Below are positions 39,411-54,400 of a stretch of 64,000 nucleotides of DNA, piece after piece. Below the pieces are notes generated by a model. That model saw only the letters and a list, made by a program, of their open reading frames with translations. It was not told the DNA's origin and did no database searches. The position numbers and the translations under genes were made by a program. Origin of the DNA: Eucommia ulmoides (lineage: Eukaryota > Streptophyta > Magnoliopsida > Garryales > Eucommiaceae); the NCBI GenBank assembly GCA_016647705.1, contig CM028338.1, positions 13,174,240 through 13,238,239 of the forward strand, given 5' to 3'. Positions within the stretch are counted from its first letter, which is position 1. Every line of letters starts with the position of its first letter.

Positions 39411-42400
39411 CAGTATTAGGTCAGTTGTTTTTTTTAATTTCAAATCATGGGCTGCAAAATTCCAAAAAATCTAGTGTAGTTCACTCCTTTTATCATATGT
39501 GTCCAATTTTCGTACTGCAATTTCTGTCACTATTTTTCATTTTTTAAGGGGGAAAATGGACATATCTTGTGGTCTACCTTGATAATTGAACCATCTCTAT
39601 TATTTTGAAACATCTATTTTGTTTTAGGCCTTAAATTTCAAAATATTTTATTACTCTTCAAAATTTGGATGGGTATAACTTTGCGCTCGGTGGTTCGTTG
39701 GGGGCGAATATTTTTTGATTTTGGGTATATTTTCGAGATCTAGGCGTGGCAAACCGTCGTAGGCGGTTTGGTCAACTATTTTTTTAAATAAAGCCCGTTT
39801 TCACCTTTAATTTGGGATTTGGAGTGTTGGGTTACTAAATTTGTAATATTTGTTGCAAGTGTGCGTCTTGTCCCGTTGGTAAAATTGAAATCTTCGAAAG
39901 CCATAGTGATGGCTCAGATCAGACCTAACTTTTAAATTAACATTGACAGGCAAACTGATTATTTAAGAGATTTTTGTTGGTTATTTATTTCTTAAATATT
40001 ATGCTTTATTTAATTAATTTTTGATGATTATTTAAAAATTATTCACTAATCCATTTTGGGTGTTTTCGATTTTATTATTTAATGTTATGAGCATAGTTTG
40101 TACAAAAAAAAAAAAAAAAAAAGGTTTATTTCTGTTGCGGATAAGCCATATTTTATTAACTCAAAGTTTAAAAAAAAAAAACTGCATTGTCATCGAAATA
40201 ACTCATCTATTCAACTTTGACGATTATTTAAAAATTATTCATTAATTCGTTTTTAGCGTTCTAAATTTTATTATGTAGTGTTATGAACATAGTTTGTATA
40301 CAAAAAAAATTGGGCTCATTTATGTTATGGATAAGTCATCTTTTGTTAACTCCAAATTGACGAAAAAATTACGCCGTCATCGAAATAGCTCATCTGGTCA
40401 ACTTTGACAATTTTTTAAAAATCATTTACTTATCCGTTTTTAGTGTTGTAAAAAACTTTATGAAGTGTTTTGAATGTAATTTATTTACAAAAAAATTGAT
40501 TTTATTTAAAATACCGATAGACCACCAATAATTAATTCAAAGTTGCCGAAAATATTAAAAATTCATTTGGGAAACTTTGAGTTTTTTTTTTTTTTTTTGA
40601 AGGAGACAAACCCGGGGTTGTGTACCTTGGGTTCTGCACAGAACCCGGGGTACACAACCCCGGGTTTATCCCTCCTAAAAAACAAAAAAAAAGGTTTTTT
40701 TTTGTACCCGGAGTTGTGAACCCCTGGTTCTAAATTCTAATACCCAGGGATCACAACCCCGGGTAGTTCTAGTTTGGTAAATAAAAAGGGGATGTTTTTA
40801 GTTTTTTTTTTAAACGTATAATTGTATGGTAAACAACTCGTTCTGGAGTCCTTGAAGAACTAGGGGTTGCTTGCCATGCATTTCACTGAAATGTTTTTTT
40901 TTTGGTTTGTTTTTGGTTTCAGTTTCTCGCAGAATCTCTGGATGTGTTTCAAGACACTGAGTGGGCAATTTCTCTGGGAAATGCTTTTGCAAAACAATAT
41001 GATCTTTATACACCTGATGATGAACACTCTGCACTACTTCATAGGTAATGCAATAATTTTCTTTTGCTTGCTCAACTTGTCCCATAAATTTTTTTGATTT
41101 CTGCTGGAATGTTTATTGATGTATTAAAACCTTTAATATCTATCCTATCTTCCCCTGCCTCTCCTTTGTGCATTGATGCTGAAAAAGTTCAATTTTGTTC
41201 TCTATGACAGTTATATTTTTAAAAATTTTACATATACATTCCATTTCTATGATTCAAGTCATCACTTGTAAAATATCTGGTGTGGAGACATGGTAATTAT
41301 TTGTACTCAGTTTCAAATTGATATTACTTGCACCTACTATCTCTCTCGACTTTCTTTAACTAGCATTTCCATTTAAATGTACATCACTTTCTGGTTGTGT
41401 TCCGCTCAATGTGTATGTGGACGTATTTAGTCTATCCACTGAGAATTTTTGTGTATCCAAGAGGTTCTGCTAGCCTTTCCATTTCCTGCAGCTTTCGTCA
41501 CACCTCCATCTTTTCATTTATCTGCGTCTACTCCTTACCCCCAAACACAACTGTTAATCGTACCAGCCTAAAATTCTACCTTTTAGATGTAGCACAAAGG
41601 TTCATTCTTCATCTAATTTCTGCTGCTGGAATGAGGAATAATTCATATAGGAAGTTTAGGATAATGAATGATAGATGGTATACCCCAACTTACACAGAAA
41701 AAAATAAAATGAATGAAAGAAATAAAACCACAGTGAACAAGTGGAGAAGCAAACACTTTTGTGTTCACTGAAGTTGGGTTTCGCTCCATCGGGTTTACTT
41801 GAATACTACTAAACTATTATGAGTTGTTCTCGGGGTTAGCTGGAAGTATGCGATGTCTAATATCTATGACTGGAAGTGTCTGGTCTATGACTCAGCAATA
41901 TATAGAAGAACAAAATGTTATTTATTTATTTTGGTTTAGGTGAAATTTTTTTGATGTTAAGAATTTATTTTCTTGCAGTTTTGGGGTCGTCGCAAGTATC
42001 TATATCATATCTTGTTCTGATTTTTTGCACTAACATTTTTGGAATATTTATTTTGATATTTGAGTTCCATTTCTTTTCTGGGGAGGATCCTTCGCTTCCT
42101 TGAAAAGATATTGGCCTAGTTTGGCAGTGTCGGGATGAGCTTTGATGGTTGAATATATGACCAGTAGCTTATCATTTTGGGATTTCAGATTGTATTTAGA
42201 AGTAATTTTGTTTAAACTTTTAAAACTATTTACTGATTTGTTCTTTTCAGTTTTTCCGTGCATTTTTATTCATATGCAGTATTGTATGTGGACACCACGA
42301 AAGTTTTGGGCCTTCTCTTGGCTTTCCAGCGCTACTTAAATTATTGTTGTCAACTTTTGGTTTTCTTCGTCCATAATTTTTTACTTTTTTCAATAATCCT

Positions 42401-45400
42401 TTTTTTTACATTTATTTGGGCTTCCGATAGTTTCCCTGCTTTTAAATTTTTTGGTGCTTGCTTGATTTCCTTCTCATGTTTTCTTATTTATATTCTCTTT
42501 GGTATATCATTCTATGTATAAAATGAAAGTCCCCTTCTTTTTGTGAAAAGTCAAATGGTGTCAACGTTGTTTGTGCAGTGCAAGGGTGGATAATTTGTAA
42601 TGTTGATCTATCAACACAGGTTCAAACCATACAAATAACCTTCCCACCTACATTTAGGGGTAACGCTATGTACATTTAATCCTCCCAAGGGCCCACAACA
42701 TGAGAATCCTTGTGCACCGAGTAGCTCATGCCACAATGGTTTGACTAGGAAAGTGGAAATTTATGCAAATTACATTACACATGGGAACAAGTTAGATAAT
42801 TAAATGTAAAAGGGTTAATTTCAACGATATCCCTCGTCATTTGCTAAAGTAACAAGTTGAACTCGTGTCTTCCTAAAACTGACACTACGACCCCTTGACA
42901 AGAATTTTTGCTGTCAAAGTTTGTTGAAGGACAAGTCTACCATTATTTTATTCTTTATATTATAATGATAAAGCCATAAAGCAGAAAAAAAAAATCTTTA
43001 ATTGTTAAAAAAAAAAAAAAAGTGGAAATTTGGGAGCAAAAAAATTATAACAACCAAATAAAAAAAGAAAAGAAATAAACCAAATAAAGAAATGGAAATA
43101 AAAAAAATAAAATAAAGAGAAATAAAAAAAAGATATGAAAGCTGTGCTCTAGGAGAAGGGAGTGCCACGAAGGGGTTGGGAGGTGGTCCGTGGTGTTGGT
43201 GTTGGTCAGGGCAGAAAAGGGTAGTCCAAGCATAAGTATTTAAGACTACTTTTTGACTCTTTTTTTGGTCAAATTTTTATATCATTTAAATGATAACGGT
43301 TTTAATTTGTTGAAAGATTGCATGCCTGGAAATAATAGCATCCTTTTCCTTGCAGGTGTCTTGGAATTCTTCTTCAGAAAGTTGATGACAGAAATTATGT
43401 TCGTGATAAAATTGATTTGATGTATAAACAGGCTAACATTGCATTTCCAACGAACAGAGTTGGTTTGGCAAAAGCCATGGGACTGGTTAGAATGTTAAAG
43501 ACTTTATTGCAAGTCTTATGTTACTACTACTATATGTAATTTGGTGCTATTGCTTTCTGACAGGTGGCAGCAGCCCACTTGGATACAGTTTTGGAGAAAC
43601 TGAAAGACATTCTTGATAATGTTGGGCAAAGTATATTTCAAAGGTGTTTGCTTGCTCATAATGTGATTTTATTCGCTGCTCTTTTTATTTGTGTCCTACT
43701 GAAATCTCTTATTCTATGCTTTTTGCATAAATCACAGAATCTGTATTCTAGTTCTGTCCAAAGCAATGTTTTCCCGTAGAAGTAACTGTTTTTAGTGTAC
43801 TGATCACTGTCAGTAAACCCTGGATGGTTTGACCATGGATAGATGAAGTGGACAGTTGGACGAGTTCATTAACCAGATTGATTTTGCATAAGACTCCTCT
43901 GTCTCTTCTTTTTTTCCTCAAACTGGTCTGTTTGACTTTGCGCCCTGTATGTTTGGTTGTGACCTTTGTTCACCAGCTTGCATCCAATTGGGACAAATTG
44001 GACCCTTGTTCCGTCAAATGTTTATATTCTTAGGCTATTCTCGCATTGACAAAGTATATCGTCATTGTAGTTCTTGTTATTACTCTTTTTTGTGTGTGCA
44101 TATGCTACTTTCTTTGAGATTTAGAGATACGTACTAAGGATGACCATTATACCACACTTCCTCTTCTTATGCTAAGTGTTATTACTCTTGGCACACCACC
44201 ATGCTCCACTGACTTTGTCGTTCTGTCTCGTCCTAATTTTAGATTTATATTTGTCGTCGAAATATAGAGACTACCCTACATGACTTGGTTGCTTTACCAA
44301 TTCCTTCATTTTCTTACGATCCAACTCTACCTTTCACTGGTCCATCCAATTTGGACATTCCTACTACTACTATGAAGGGTACATGATCTTGTACTCAGCT
44401 TTCTACATCTAACTTTGTGTTGTATGTTGCTTCTTTATCATTTCTTTCTCTTTCTAAATCTGTTTTGGAGGGCTTCTCTCATTTTTGTTGGGAAGGCAAA
44501 AATGAAGGATGAAATGATTGTATTGAGAAAAAATCGCACTTGGAAAACTATCACTCTTTCGCCTAGAAAGACAATTGCTGGTTGCTTATAGGTTTATGCA
44601 GTCAAAGTTCATCCTCACAGCACTGTGGATAGTTTGAAATATCGTCTAATAAAAAAAAATAATACGCTCAAGTAGATTGTGTTGATTCTTGGACTTTTTC
44701 CCCAATAGCGAAGCCTTCTTCCATTCATCTTCTCATCCCCCTTCTTTCCACTTTTAGTTGGTAATTGCATCAATTTGAAATGAAGAATGTGTTCTTACAT
44801 GGTGATCGACATGGGAATGTGTATGTTAAAGGGTATTTAGGTATTTTCTGTATTACTTAAGGTTTCCCGTACAGTTTAGGTTTTACTGTATTATTTCCTA
44901 ATTCTTATTATAAATAATGAGAGAGGCTAACAAAATAGTTAAACAGTCTTATTCTTTTCCTACTATTCTTGTACTTCAACATGGTATCGAGAGCAGGTTA
45001 TGGGACATTAATCCTATAAATCTGTTCAACCATTTTTTTTTTCTCTCCTTCCCTTCTTTCAATTTCCCTCACCATCGGTACGCGGAAAAAAAAAAAGGCA
45101 AACAAAGGGGTTTCAGAAAGCCTCGTCGCCACCATCCAAACCCTAGCCGCTGTCGCACAAGCCTCGTCGGCGCCTTCGTCGTCGCAAAGCCCCGTCGCTG
45201 ACCGTTGAACCCTTAGCCGCTGTCGCAAAGCCTAATCGACGCCTTCCACCATCGTCGACGTTAAGATCCACGCCTCCATCACCTTCGCAGAACAATTGCG
45301 ACACTTTCCCCACTGTCGCAGTTACTATCCGAACATTCACCAACCTCGCAGTCCACAACCGACATTCGCCGACCGTTCTCTGTCCAGATCCGATGGCAGT

Positions 45401-48400
45401 CCACAGTGCTCCGCTGAGATTTGCCGACGTTTGCGAAAAAAATCCTTCGCAATGTTTGTGAGTCTACAGTTTTTTTGTAGTGTTCTTCATTTAAAGTTCT
45501 GAACAAACAGTGTTGGTTTATTTTCCTTTCCCAAGTTGTTATTTGTTAGTTGTTGTATTGACGGGCCCTCATGTCGACGGCTATCCTCCAACCGTTAACA
45601 ACCCACAAGTTAAATGGGACCAATTACTTAAATTGGTCTAAGGCTGTGAAAATAGCCCTTATCGGACAAGGGAAATATCGTCATCTCACGGACTCTGCCC
45701 CGACAGAAATTGATAATAAATATGACGAATGGATTCTGCGTAGATTGTAGCATCATTGTGGAATTCGATGGTGCCTCAAGTGGCTGATCTCTGTACTCAT
45801 CTAGATACGTGTAAAACCATATGAGAGTATCTTTATATGTTGTATTCCAGTAATCTCACCCGGATGTATGATTTATCGGTCGAATACTTCCAACTTCAAC
45901 AAGACACGCAATTTATTACAGATTATTTTGCCACATTCAACAGCCTTTATGAGGAGTTAAATATTGTTCTACCGATGACTATTGATCTGAAAGAAATGCA
46001 AAAGCAACGTGAACAGATGGTTGTCGTGAAATTTTTAGCTGGATTGCGCCCAGAATTTGAACCGGTTTGATCTCAGATTCTTTCCAGTGATACTCTCCCC
46101 ACTATCACTAAAATGTAATCTCGCGTCTCGCGTAGCACTACCAAGGACAATATTTTTGGCTCGAGTTTGTCTGCGCCATCTAAGCATTCGGTGCTTGTTA
46201 CGCAGATTCCTACACGAAATCGAGGTGATCAACTCAGTGGTGGTTTCTCTCGTGGTGGCCGTAGTAGTGGCCCTCGGGGTGGATGTAGTGGCCGTGGTCG
46301 TGGCTCCCCTCGTCAGTGCTTTTTTTTGTGGAAAGGAGAATCATACTAGAGAAACATTGGGATTTAGTTGGCCGTCCACCCAAATTCGCCAATGCAGTGA
46401 CATCTGATCCAGATAATCCTACTATTCCAGAATCTCAGGCGGCCAAGGACTTCTATGATGAGGAATATGCTCAATTCCTTCAGTATAAGGCATCTTAGTA
46501 GGCATCTTTTCCCATTGCTTCTTTAGCTTAACGAGGTACTTCTTCTACTTGTCTTTCCATTCGTCCTTCCCCTTCTACACTCTGGGTTATAGATTCTGCT
46601 TCCACTGATCACATGTTAGGTACATCTTCCTTAGTTACGCATATTCAGTCATCTTCTTCGTTGTCTCTTGTTACAGTTGTTGATGGTTCCACTATCTTTA
46701 TCCGTGGCATTGGTACAGTGGAACCCTTACCCTACTTATCTCTCTCGTCTGTCTTGTTTATTTTTTGTTTTCTTTTAATTTGATATTAGTTAGTAAGTTT
46801 ACCAAATATCTTAATTGTTCTGTCTCATTTTTTCCTGATTCTGTCATTCTCTAAGATTTGAGGTCGCAGAAGATGATTGGCACAGGGCGTGAGGAAAATG
46901 ATCTTTATTACCTTGATCATGACGAGAGACCTGCTAACCCACCTACTACCTGCCCTACTGTTGCATCCGCTCACCAGATCCATTGTCGCCTTGGTCATCC
47001 CTGCCTTGACAACTTCAAGTTACTTGTTCCTAATTTAAGTCATTTGTCTTCATTAGAGTGTGAATTTTGTCAATTGGGTAAGTATCATCGTATTTCATTT
47101 GCTTCCGTAGCTCATGTTTGAGTATCGAGTCTTTTTAGTTTAATTCATTCAGATGTTTGGGGTCCTTCTCGTGTTATTTCTACATTGGATTTTCATTATT
47201 TTGTCACATTTGTGGATGATTTTTCCAGAGTTACTTGGCTTTATATAATGAAAGATCATTTCGAATTATTCTCTATTTTTCGTGTATTTTGTGCTGAGAT
47301 TAAAACTCAATTTAATGTACTAGTGCGTATTCTTCGTAGTGATAATGCTCGAGAATACTTTTCTTAGCCATTTACTTCATTTATGTCGCAATCTGGTATC
47401 TTGCATCAGTCTTCTTGTCCCCATACACCACAGCAAAATGGGGTTGCTGAGTGTAAGAATCGACATCTCCTAGAAGTAGCCTGTATTCTTCTTTTTGAGA
47501 TGAACGTTCCCAAACACTTCTGGGCGATGCGGTTCTTACAGCTTGCTTCCTAATCAATCGGATGCCGTCCTCTACCCTAAATGACAAGGTTCCCCATTCC
47601 ATTCTTTTTCCCCGTTCACCTTTGTTTAGTTTACCTTCTCGAATATATGGGTGTATTTGTTTTGTTCATCAGTTGACTCGCGGCAGGGCCAAGTTAGATC
47701 CCCATGTTTTAAAATGTGTCTTCCTCGGCTATTCTCGCACACAAAAGGGTTATCGATGTTATAGTCTATCATTATGTCGCTCATTTGTGTGTGCAGATGT
47801 TACATTCTTTGAGTCCACCCTTTACTTTTCTGCCCCATCCTCTCGAGATGATCTGGATGTTACACTTCTTTTGCCAAGTGCACCAAACCCTACACTATCT
47901 TCCTCTACTCTAGATCTTATCCCCCTTCAGCCCCTTTGCAGGTATACTCTCCTCACCAGAAGGTAGCCTCCGTTGTTGTGTCCATTGATTCGGTGCCCTC
48001 AGATTCTACTCCAATAGACCCACCCATGTCTTACCTGGACATGCCCATTGCCATCCGGAAGGGTAAGAACATCTGTACTAACCATCCTAGTTCTAACTTT
48101 ATCTCATATGCACACCTATCTTCTTTATACTCCTCTTTTGTTGCTTCTCTGTCCTCTATTTCTATTCCTAAGTTTGTTTCAGAGGTTCTCACTCACTCTG
48201 GTTGGGCAAAAGCAATGGAAGAAGAAATGTTTGCCTTACATCAGAATGACACTTGGGATCTCGTCTCGCTTTCGCCTGACAAAATTATAGTTGGATGTAA
48301 ATGGGTGTACACTGTCAAAGTTCATCCGGATGACACTATTGATCGACTCAAGGCTCGCTTAATTGCTAAAGGCTATACTCAGGTATACGGTCTTGATTAC

Positions 48401-51400
48401 TATGAGACATTTTCTCCCGTTGCCAAGGTCGCTTCTGTTCGTTTGTTCATCTCTCTGGCTGCCACTTTTCGTTGGCCATTACATCAGCTCGATATCAAGA
48501 ATGTTTTCTTAAATGACGATTTGACTGAGGAAGTATATATGGACCAACCTCCTGGGTTTGTTGCTCAGGGGGAGTCTAATTTGGTATGTCGTTTGAAGAA
48601 ATCTATTTATGGCCTCAAGCAGTCTCTTAAAGCATTGTTTGGAAGATTTAGTGAAGTGGTCACTGAATTTGGTCTTCGGCATTGTGGAGTCGATCATTCT
48701 GTCTTCTACAAGTATAGTAAAGTCGGGAGAATATTGTTGATTGTGTATGTGGATGACATCGTGATTACCGGGGATAACCACAGTGGCATTCAAGAACTCA
48801 AAAAGTGTTTGCATAGTAAGTTCCAAACCAAAGATTTGGGGCACCTAAAGTATTTCTTGGGGATTGAAGTTGCTCGATCAAGTCAAGGCATTTATTTGTC
48901 TTAGAGAAAATATGTCCTTGACTTATTGAGCGATACAAAAATGTTGGGAGTAAAACCGATTGACTCGCTTATGGATCCAAACACCAAATTGTTGCCAGAT
49001 CAGGGTGTATCACTGATAGATTCAGCTCAATGTAGACGGTTAGTTGGGAAGTTGTACTACTTGACAGTTACTAGGCTAGATATCTCCTTTGCTGTTAGTG
49101 TTATCAGTCAGTTCTTGGATCGTGCAATGATTTATCACTGGGATGCAGTGATTTATATTCTCCGATATCTGAAAGGTGCTCCTGGTTGTGGTTTGCTCGT
49201 GTATAAAAGACAAAACTAACACGTTTCTTTTTGGTCTTCAAATATGTGTGGTCATGGCTTTGCATTTTTTTTAATGTACCAGGTGGATTCAAAGGTATTG
49301 GTTGATATATTGTGCTAAAGTTTCCTTGGAGATCGGCTCAATAGTTCCAAAAATTGTTTGCAATTGCATTTGTTTTGGTTCTTTGGGTGTAACATTGCTT
49401 TTCGGAATGTAATCTTGTTGTATATTCGTTTGCAAATTATTGTTGTGATCGTAGTTTTCATATCTTAATAGGGTTAACTTCAAACCAGGAATGACCTGGT
49501 GACGTGCCACTTGATCAACCACTAATCTCGAAGCATACACCACCGGTGTATGAAAAAATCAACAAGTAATCGAAAACAATAACGCACGAAATTTACGGGC
49601 AAAACTCAACCTTCCATTCAATCACTCAAGCTCAGAATTTATCATAGTTTCCGATCAAGGACTAATCTGGCACTCGCTCAAAATTACTATTTCAAGATTC
49701 ACCATCTCTACTAATGCTCAACCATGGGTTATTGCATTTGTAGGTTGAAGAGGGCAATTAACAGCTCAAGTATGCATTCCTGAACGACAATCTACTTGAA
49801 GAGATGTACGTGGAGCAACTTACTGGGTTTGTTGTTGCTCATGGAGAGTTAGGATTGGTATGTCTGTTGAAGAAGATTTATGGTCTCAAAATGTCTCATC
49901 GAGCATGGTTTTGGAGATTAATTGACCTTTAACAATTTGGAGTCGATAATTTAGTATTCTACAGACATGGTACGACATAGAGAATATTATAGATTATGTA
50001 TGTTGATGACATAGTAATTACAAGAGATGACAACAACGGCATTGAAACACTCTTAAGTAGTTTCTCCATGGCAAATTTCAGACTAAGAACTTAGGTAAGT
50101 TGAAATATGTCTTGGGTATCGAAGTTGCTCGATCAAGTCATGGTATTTATCTTTCCGAGAGAGAATTTATCCTTTAGTTGTTGAGTGAAACATGGATTTT
50201 AGGGTCCAAACCAATAGACTAACTGATGGATCTGAACACGAAATACAAGCAGATCAAATAGAGTTATTGATAAACTTGGGATAATATAGAGCATTTGTTG
50301 GGAAGCTGAATTATTTGGCTATTACTAGATCTGATATTCCTTTTCAGTTAGTGTTATTAGTCAGTTTTTAGATCATTCAAGAATGAGTTATTGGGAAGCT
50401 GTTATTCGCATTATTAGATATCTGAAAGGTGCACCTAGATGTGGTTTGTTCTATAAGATCTATGGATACATTGGTGCCGATTGGGCCGGATCTCTTTCAG
50501 ACGAAAAATCTACAACACGCCATTGTGTATTTGCTGGATGTAATTTGATCTCTTGGAAGAGTAAGAAATAGATTGTGGTGGCTTGATCAAGTGTAGAATC
50601 AGAATATCGAGCTATGGCTCATACCCTGTGCGAACTGATTTTGTTGAAACACATGCTAGAAGAACTTAGGTTCGACCTTTCTCGTCCCGTGAATCTAGTT
50701 TGTGATAATCAAGCAACAGTCCATATAGTATCATATCCAGTTTTTCATGATCGAACGAAGCACATTGAGGTTGTTACTTCATTTAAGAAAAACTAATATA
50801 GAAGTTGATCCATGCTGGACATGTTAATTCTGTTGATCAGTTAACATATTTATTTGCTAAATCGCTTGGGGTTTCTCGGATAAAATATATTTATAACAGG
50901 TTGAAAACATACGATATATATGCCCCAACTCTAACGGGAGTGTTAGAGGGCACTTTAGCCTTTATCTCTATCGTAGGGCTTTCATGTGCGGCCTATGTAT
51001 GATGCACATGTTATTATAATTCTTGGGGTGGCTTAAAACCAAGGTGAAGAAATCTCATTATTTTTGAATTCTGCTTTTTACTTAACACTTTGGAATAAAG
51101 TGCTTTTGTGAAAGGATAGAATGATACCATTCTATTAGCCAAGAGTTGTTTCATAAATTTAAGCACAAGGTGAACGGTAGGAACGCCATCATCAAGCTGG
51201 ACAAAACCAAAGCTTATGATAAGATTTCGTTGAGTATTTTGACTGATGTGTTAAGGAAATTTGTTTTTCGCGAAGTTTGGATTGATATGGTCTACAGGGC
51301 AATTTTGAATTTCCATTTCTCCGTGTTGGTTAATGGTGGTGAGAGTGGTTTTTTCAGATCTTGAAGAGTGGTTAGATAAGAGACCCACTAGGGGGATTAA

Positions 51401-54400
51401 AAAAATGATTGAAGCTGGTGACATACAATTGTATACGCAACCGGAGTCTGATCTTCTTGTACCTCATCTCTTCTATGCAAATGATGTCATTTTGTTTTTA
51501 AATCGTGGGGAAGGGTCCATTCGTAAGCTCATGAATTTTTTGAAGGAATTTGAATTGTGCTTTGGCCAAATGATTAATTTGGATAAGAGCCAGATATTTT
51601 ATACTGGAGGATTTAGCTCCTCCTTATGCACGTTGGGTTCTGCGACACAGGTTTTAGGAGGGGATTTTCCTTTTAATTACCTGGCTTGTCCTTTATACGA
51701 GGGCTTGAGGAAATGTTCTCTTTTGATGATCATCTTAGGAAGATAAGGGCAGAAGGTCGCTGGGTAGCGAGGGAAACTTCTTTCTAGTGGTGGGAGACTT
51801 ATTCTTTTGAAGCATATACTTCAAGTGTGGCATTCTACTTGCTCATGGTGATTTCTCCTCCTGTCTCAGTTATTTGAGAAATTGAGAGACTCCTAGTTGG
51901 GTTCTTTTGGGGTTTCACTCTTAGAAACAAAAAAACTGCATTGGAAGATATAGAGAGATCCTTTTTTTCCCTTACTGATGATGGTCGCCTGGGAATTCGA
52001 GACCTATTAGAGGTCATTTTGGCCTTTCTGATGAAGCTTTCGTGGAGATTTAGAGAAAATTCAACGCCTTGGGACCCATTTTTTGAAAATAAAGGACTGT
52101 GGGGATTGTCTTATAGCTCAGTGCTGAAACTTTTCTCATCTCAGTCGTGTGGGCCGCTCTGTTAGAAGGGAAATTCTATGCTGAGGATCACATTCTTTTT
52201 TTTTTTTGTGGGTATCTGTCATGTTTCTTTTTGGAAGGACACCTGGCTTACTTCAGTTCTGTTGGGGGATTGGTTGTTGGTAGATGAGAGATCCTCCAAC
52301 CTTCATGTTAAAGATGTTTAGTTGGTTATTAGAGAGTGGGATATGCTACTCATCCACTCCTATTCATATTGATTATGTGAAGGAGTTGTAGGTATCCACG
52401 TGCTGCATGTATCGTACCAAGATGTTTTGGTTTGGTAACCTCCTACTCCGGGGAAGTTCTCTGTTTTATCTACATGGGAAGTTGTCAGGAAGCATTAGTA
52501 AGTGCATCCGTTCTTTAGTAAAATTTGGAGTAAGTCCCTTTCCATAAAGATCTTTATCTTTATGTGGAGAATCTACATTATTTCGGTGGATGAGGCGATC
52601 AAGAAAAAAAGGTGCCACACTTTGCTCTCAGTTAAATATTTGTTGTGATCCTCAGATTGAGTTGTTGGACCTTCTTTTTTCTAAAGGGGAAGTGGCTAAA
52701 CTGTGTGGGCCACCTTTGGGGCTTGTCAGTGGAATGGTGATGTGTTCGGGATATTGGTTTTTTTGCTGGAAGCATTATAGGATACCAAACCTTTAGAATC
52801 ATCTTGCCTTACTGCTTCCTTCTGTTCTTTGATGGGAAATCAAGAAAATGCAATATAAAGTCAGATATTATGGTCTTAACGGAATGTCCAACAGGTTATG
52901 TTCCATATTTATCAAACCATGGCTAGGCTGGTTTTTTATGCGGAAAAGAAGTCTAAGGTTCAGTTGGTTTATTGAAATCCTCCTTGTGGTAGGTGGAAGT
53001 TGAATTTGGATGGCAGTTCTAGAGGAAACCCTAGATATATTGGTGGCATAACAAGGGCAATTTAATTTTTAGGTTCGCTCAATTTTTTATTGGATTTGCA
53101 ACTAGTTTGCTTGCAGAGACTAAAACCTTGCAGATTGCGCTGCAGTTTTTTGTTGATTATAACTGGGAAAATGTGGATGTTGTTACTAACAATGCCATGT
53201 TGGTCGCTATAATTGTTGGTAACTCTTTGGTGCCATGTAGGATGTTGCCTTTGATTAGGGATATCAAGATCTTTATCTCTTTGGTCCATGCTTCGATTTC
53301 TCACTATTACAGGCAAGCTAATACAACTGCTGATCTTTTGGTAAACTTGGGTGTGCTGGTGAAAATCGTCATTATTGGAATGAATTACATTGCCCGGTTT
53401 CAGTTTGCGGTTGTCTAAGGTGGGATAGGCTTCATTTTCCTTATTTTTGGAAAGTTAAGGAAGGATCTTAATTACCTTTTCTGCTTTGATTCTTTTGTGT
53501 TCTTTTGAATTTTTCGTTTGCATTAATTATAGTTTATTCATTTGTTGCATTCTTTATAGAGGTTAGGTTTAAGCCCTCCCTCTTATTTCCCTCGCACCAT
53601 TTAATGTTTCCTTGAAAAAAAGAAAAAAAGACCCATGTTACCCTTGTGCAATTATCAATGAAAGTGACAAGCCATTTTTCCCGACACCTAGGGAGATGGA
53701 CTCAGTATATCATATTGGATTACAAAAAAAAGTGAAGAAGATCTATTATTGCTTAAAGGAAAGTAAACGCGATGGTGTTTGGCAAACTCATAAACATGAC
53801 GATGTAAACTACTTATGTCAACATTTTTGAAGAAAGGAAACACGATTTTCGGCAAACTAAATGGAGGGTGACGATGTGTGCTTGGATAGGCAAGAAAATG
53901 CTGGTTGGTAGCTGTTGTCTCTCTTGGCCTCTAAGATGTGGAGTCCATCCCTTGCCTTATCAAGTCCAATCGTCCTCCCTGTAACCCGATCCTGAAAAAC
54001 ACAATGAGTAGGATAGAAAGTTACTTGACAATCCAAATCTTTGTTAGCTTGTTTAAGGGACAAAAGGTTCACAGATAACTTGGGAATGTGTAAACCCATT
54101 TTTTAAAGGAAGATTGGGAATTTTGGTCACGGTTCCCTGACCTTCGACAGTTTTAAGAGATCCATCTTAAATTCTGATTTTTCTATTACTAGGACAAGAA
54201 CCGTTTATGACAAATGAATGATGGGAATCATCATGTGGTTGGTGGCTTCCGAGCCTATGACCCAATAGCTATTGTGAAGTGTATTATAGCACTGAGAGCA
54301 TAAGAACCGGAAACCTTACCGGTTTGAGCTAATGAACACGACCTACTGGGTTCTTCAAGGGAATTATGTAGATTTCATAACCTTTGAATCTCTTCTTTGT

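Noticed and set aside
41397-41771. 124-codon + strand frame in intron 22
   Set aside because: No similarity I can name, no conserved motif, and the host gene splices across it.
44982-45000. tRNA-like sequences near LTR edges (TGGTATC.GAGC words)
   Set aside because: These are retroelement primer-binding sites. No cloverleaf tRNA gene was found anywhere in the window.
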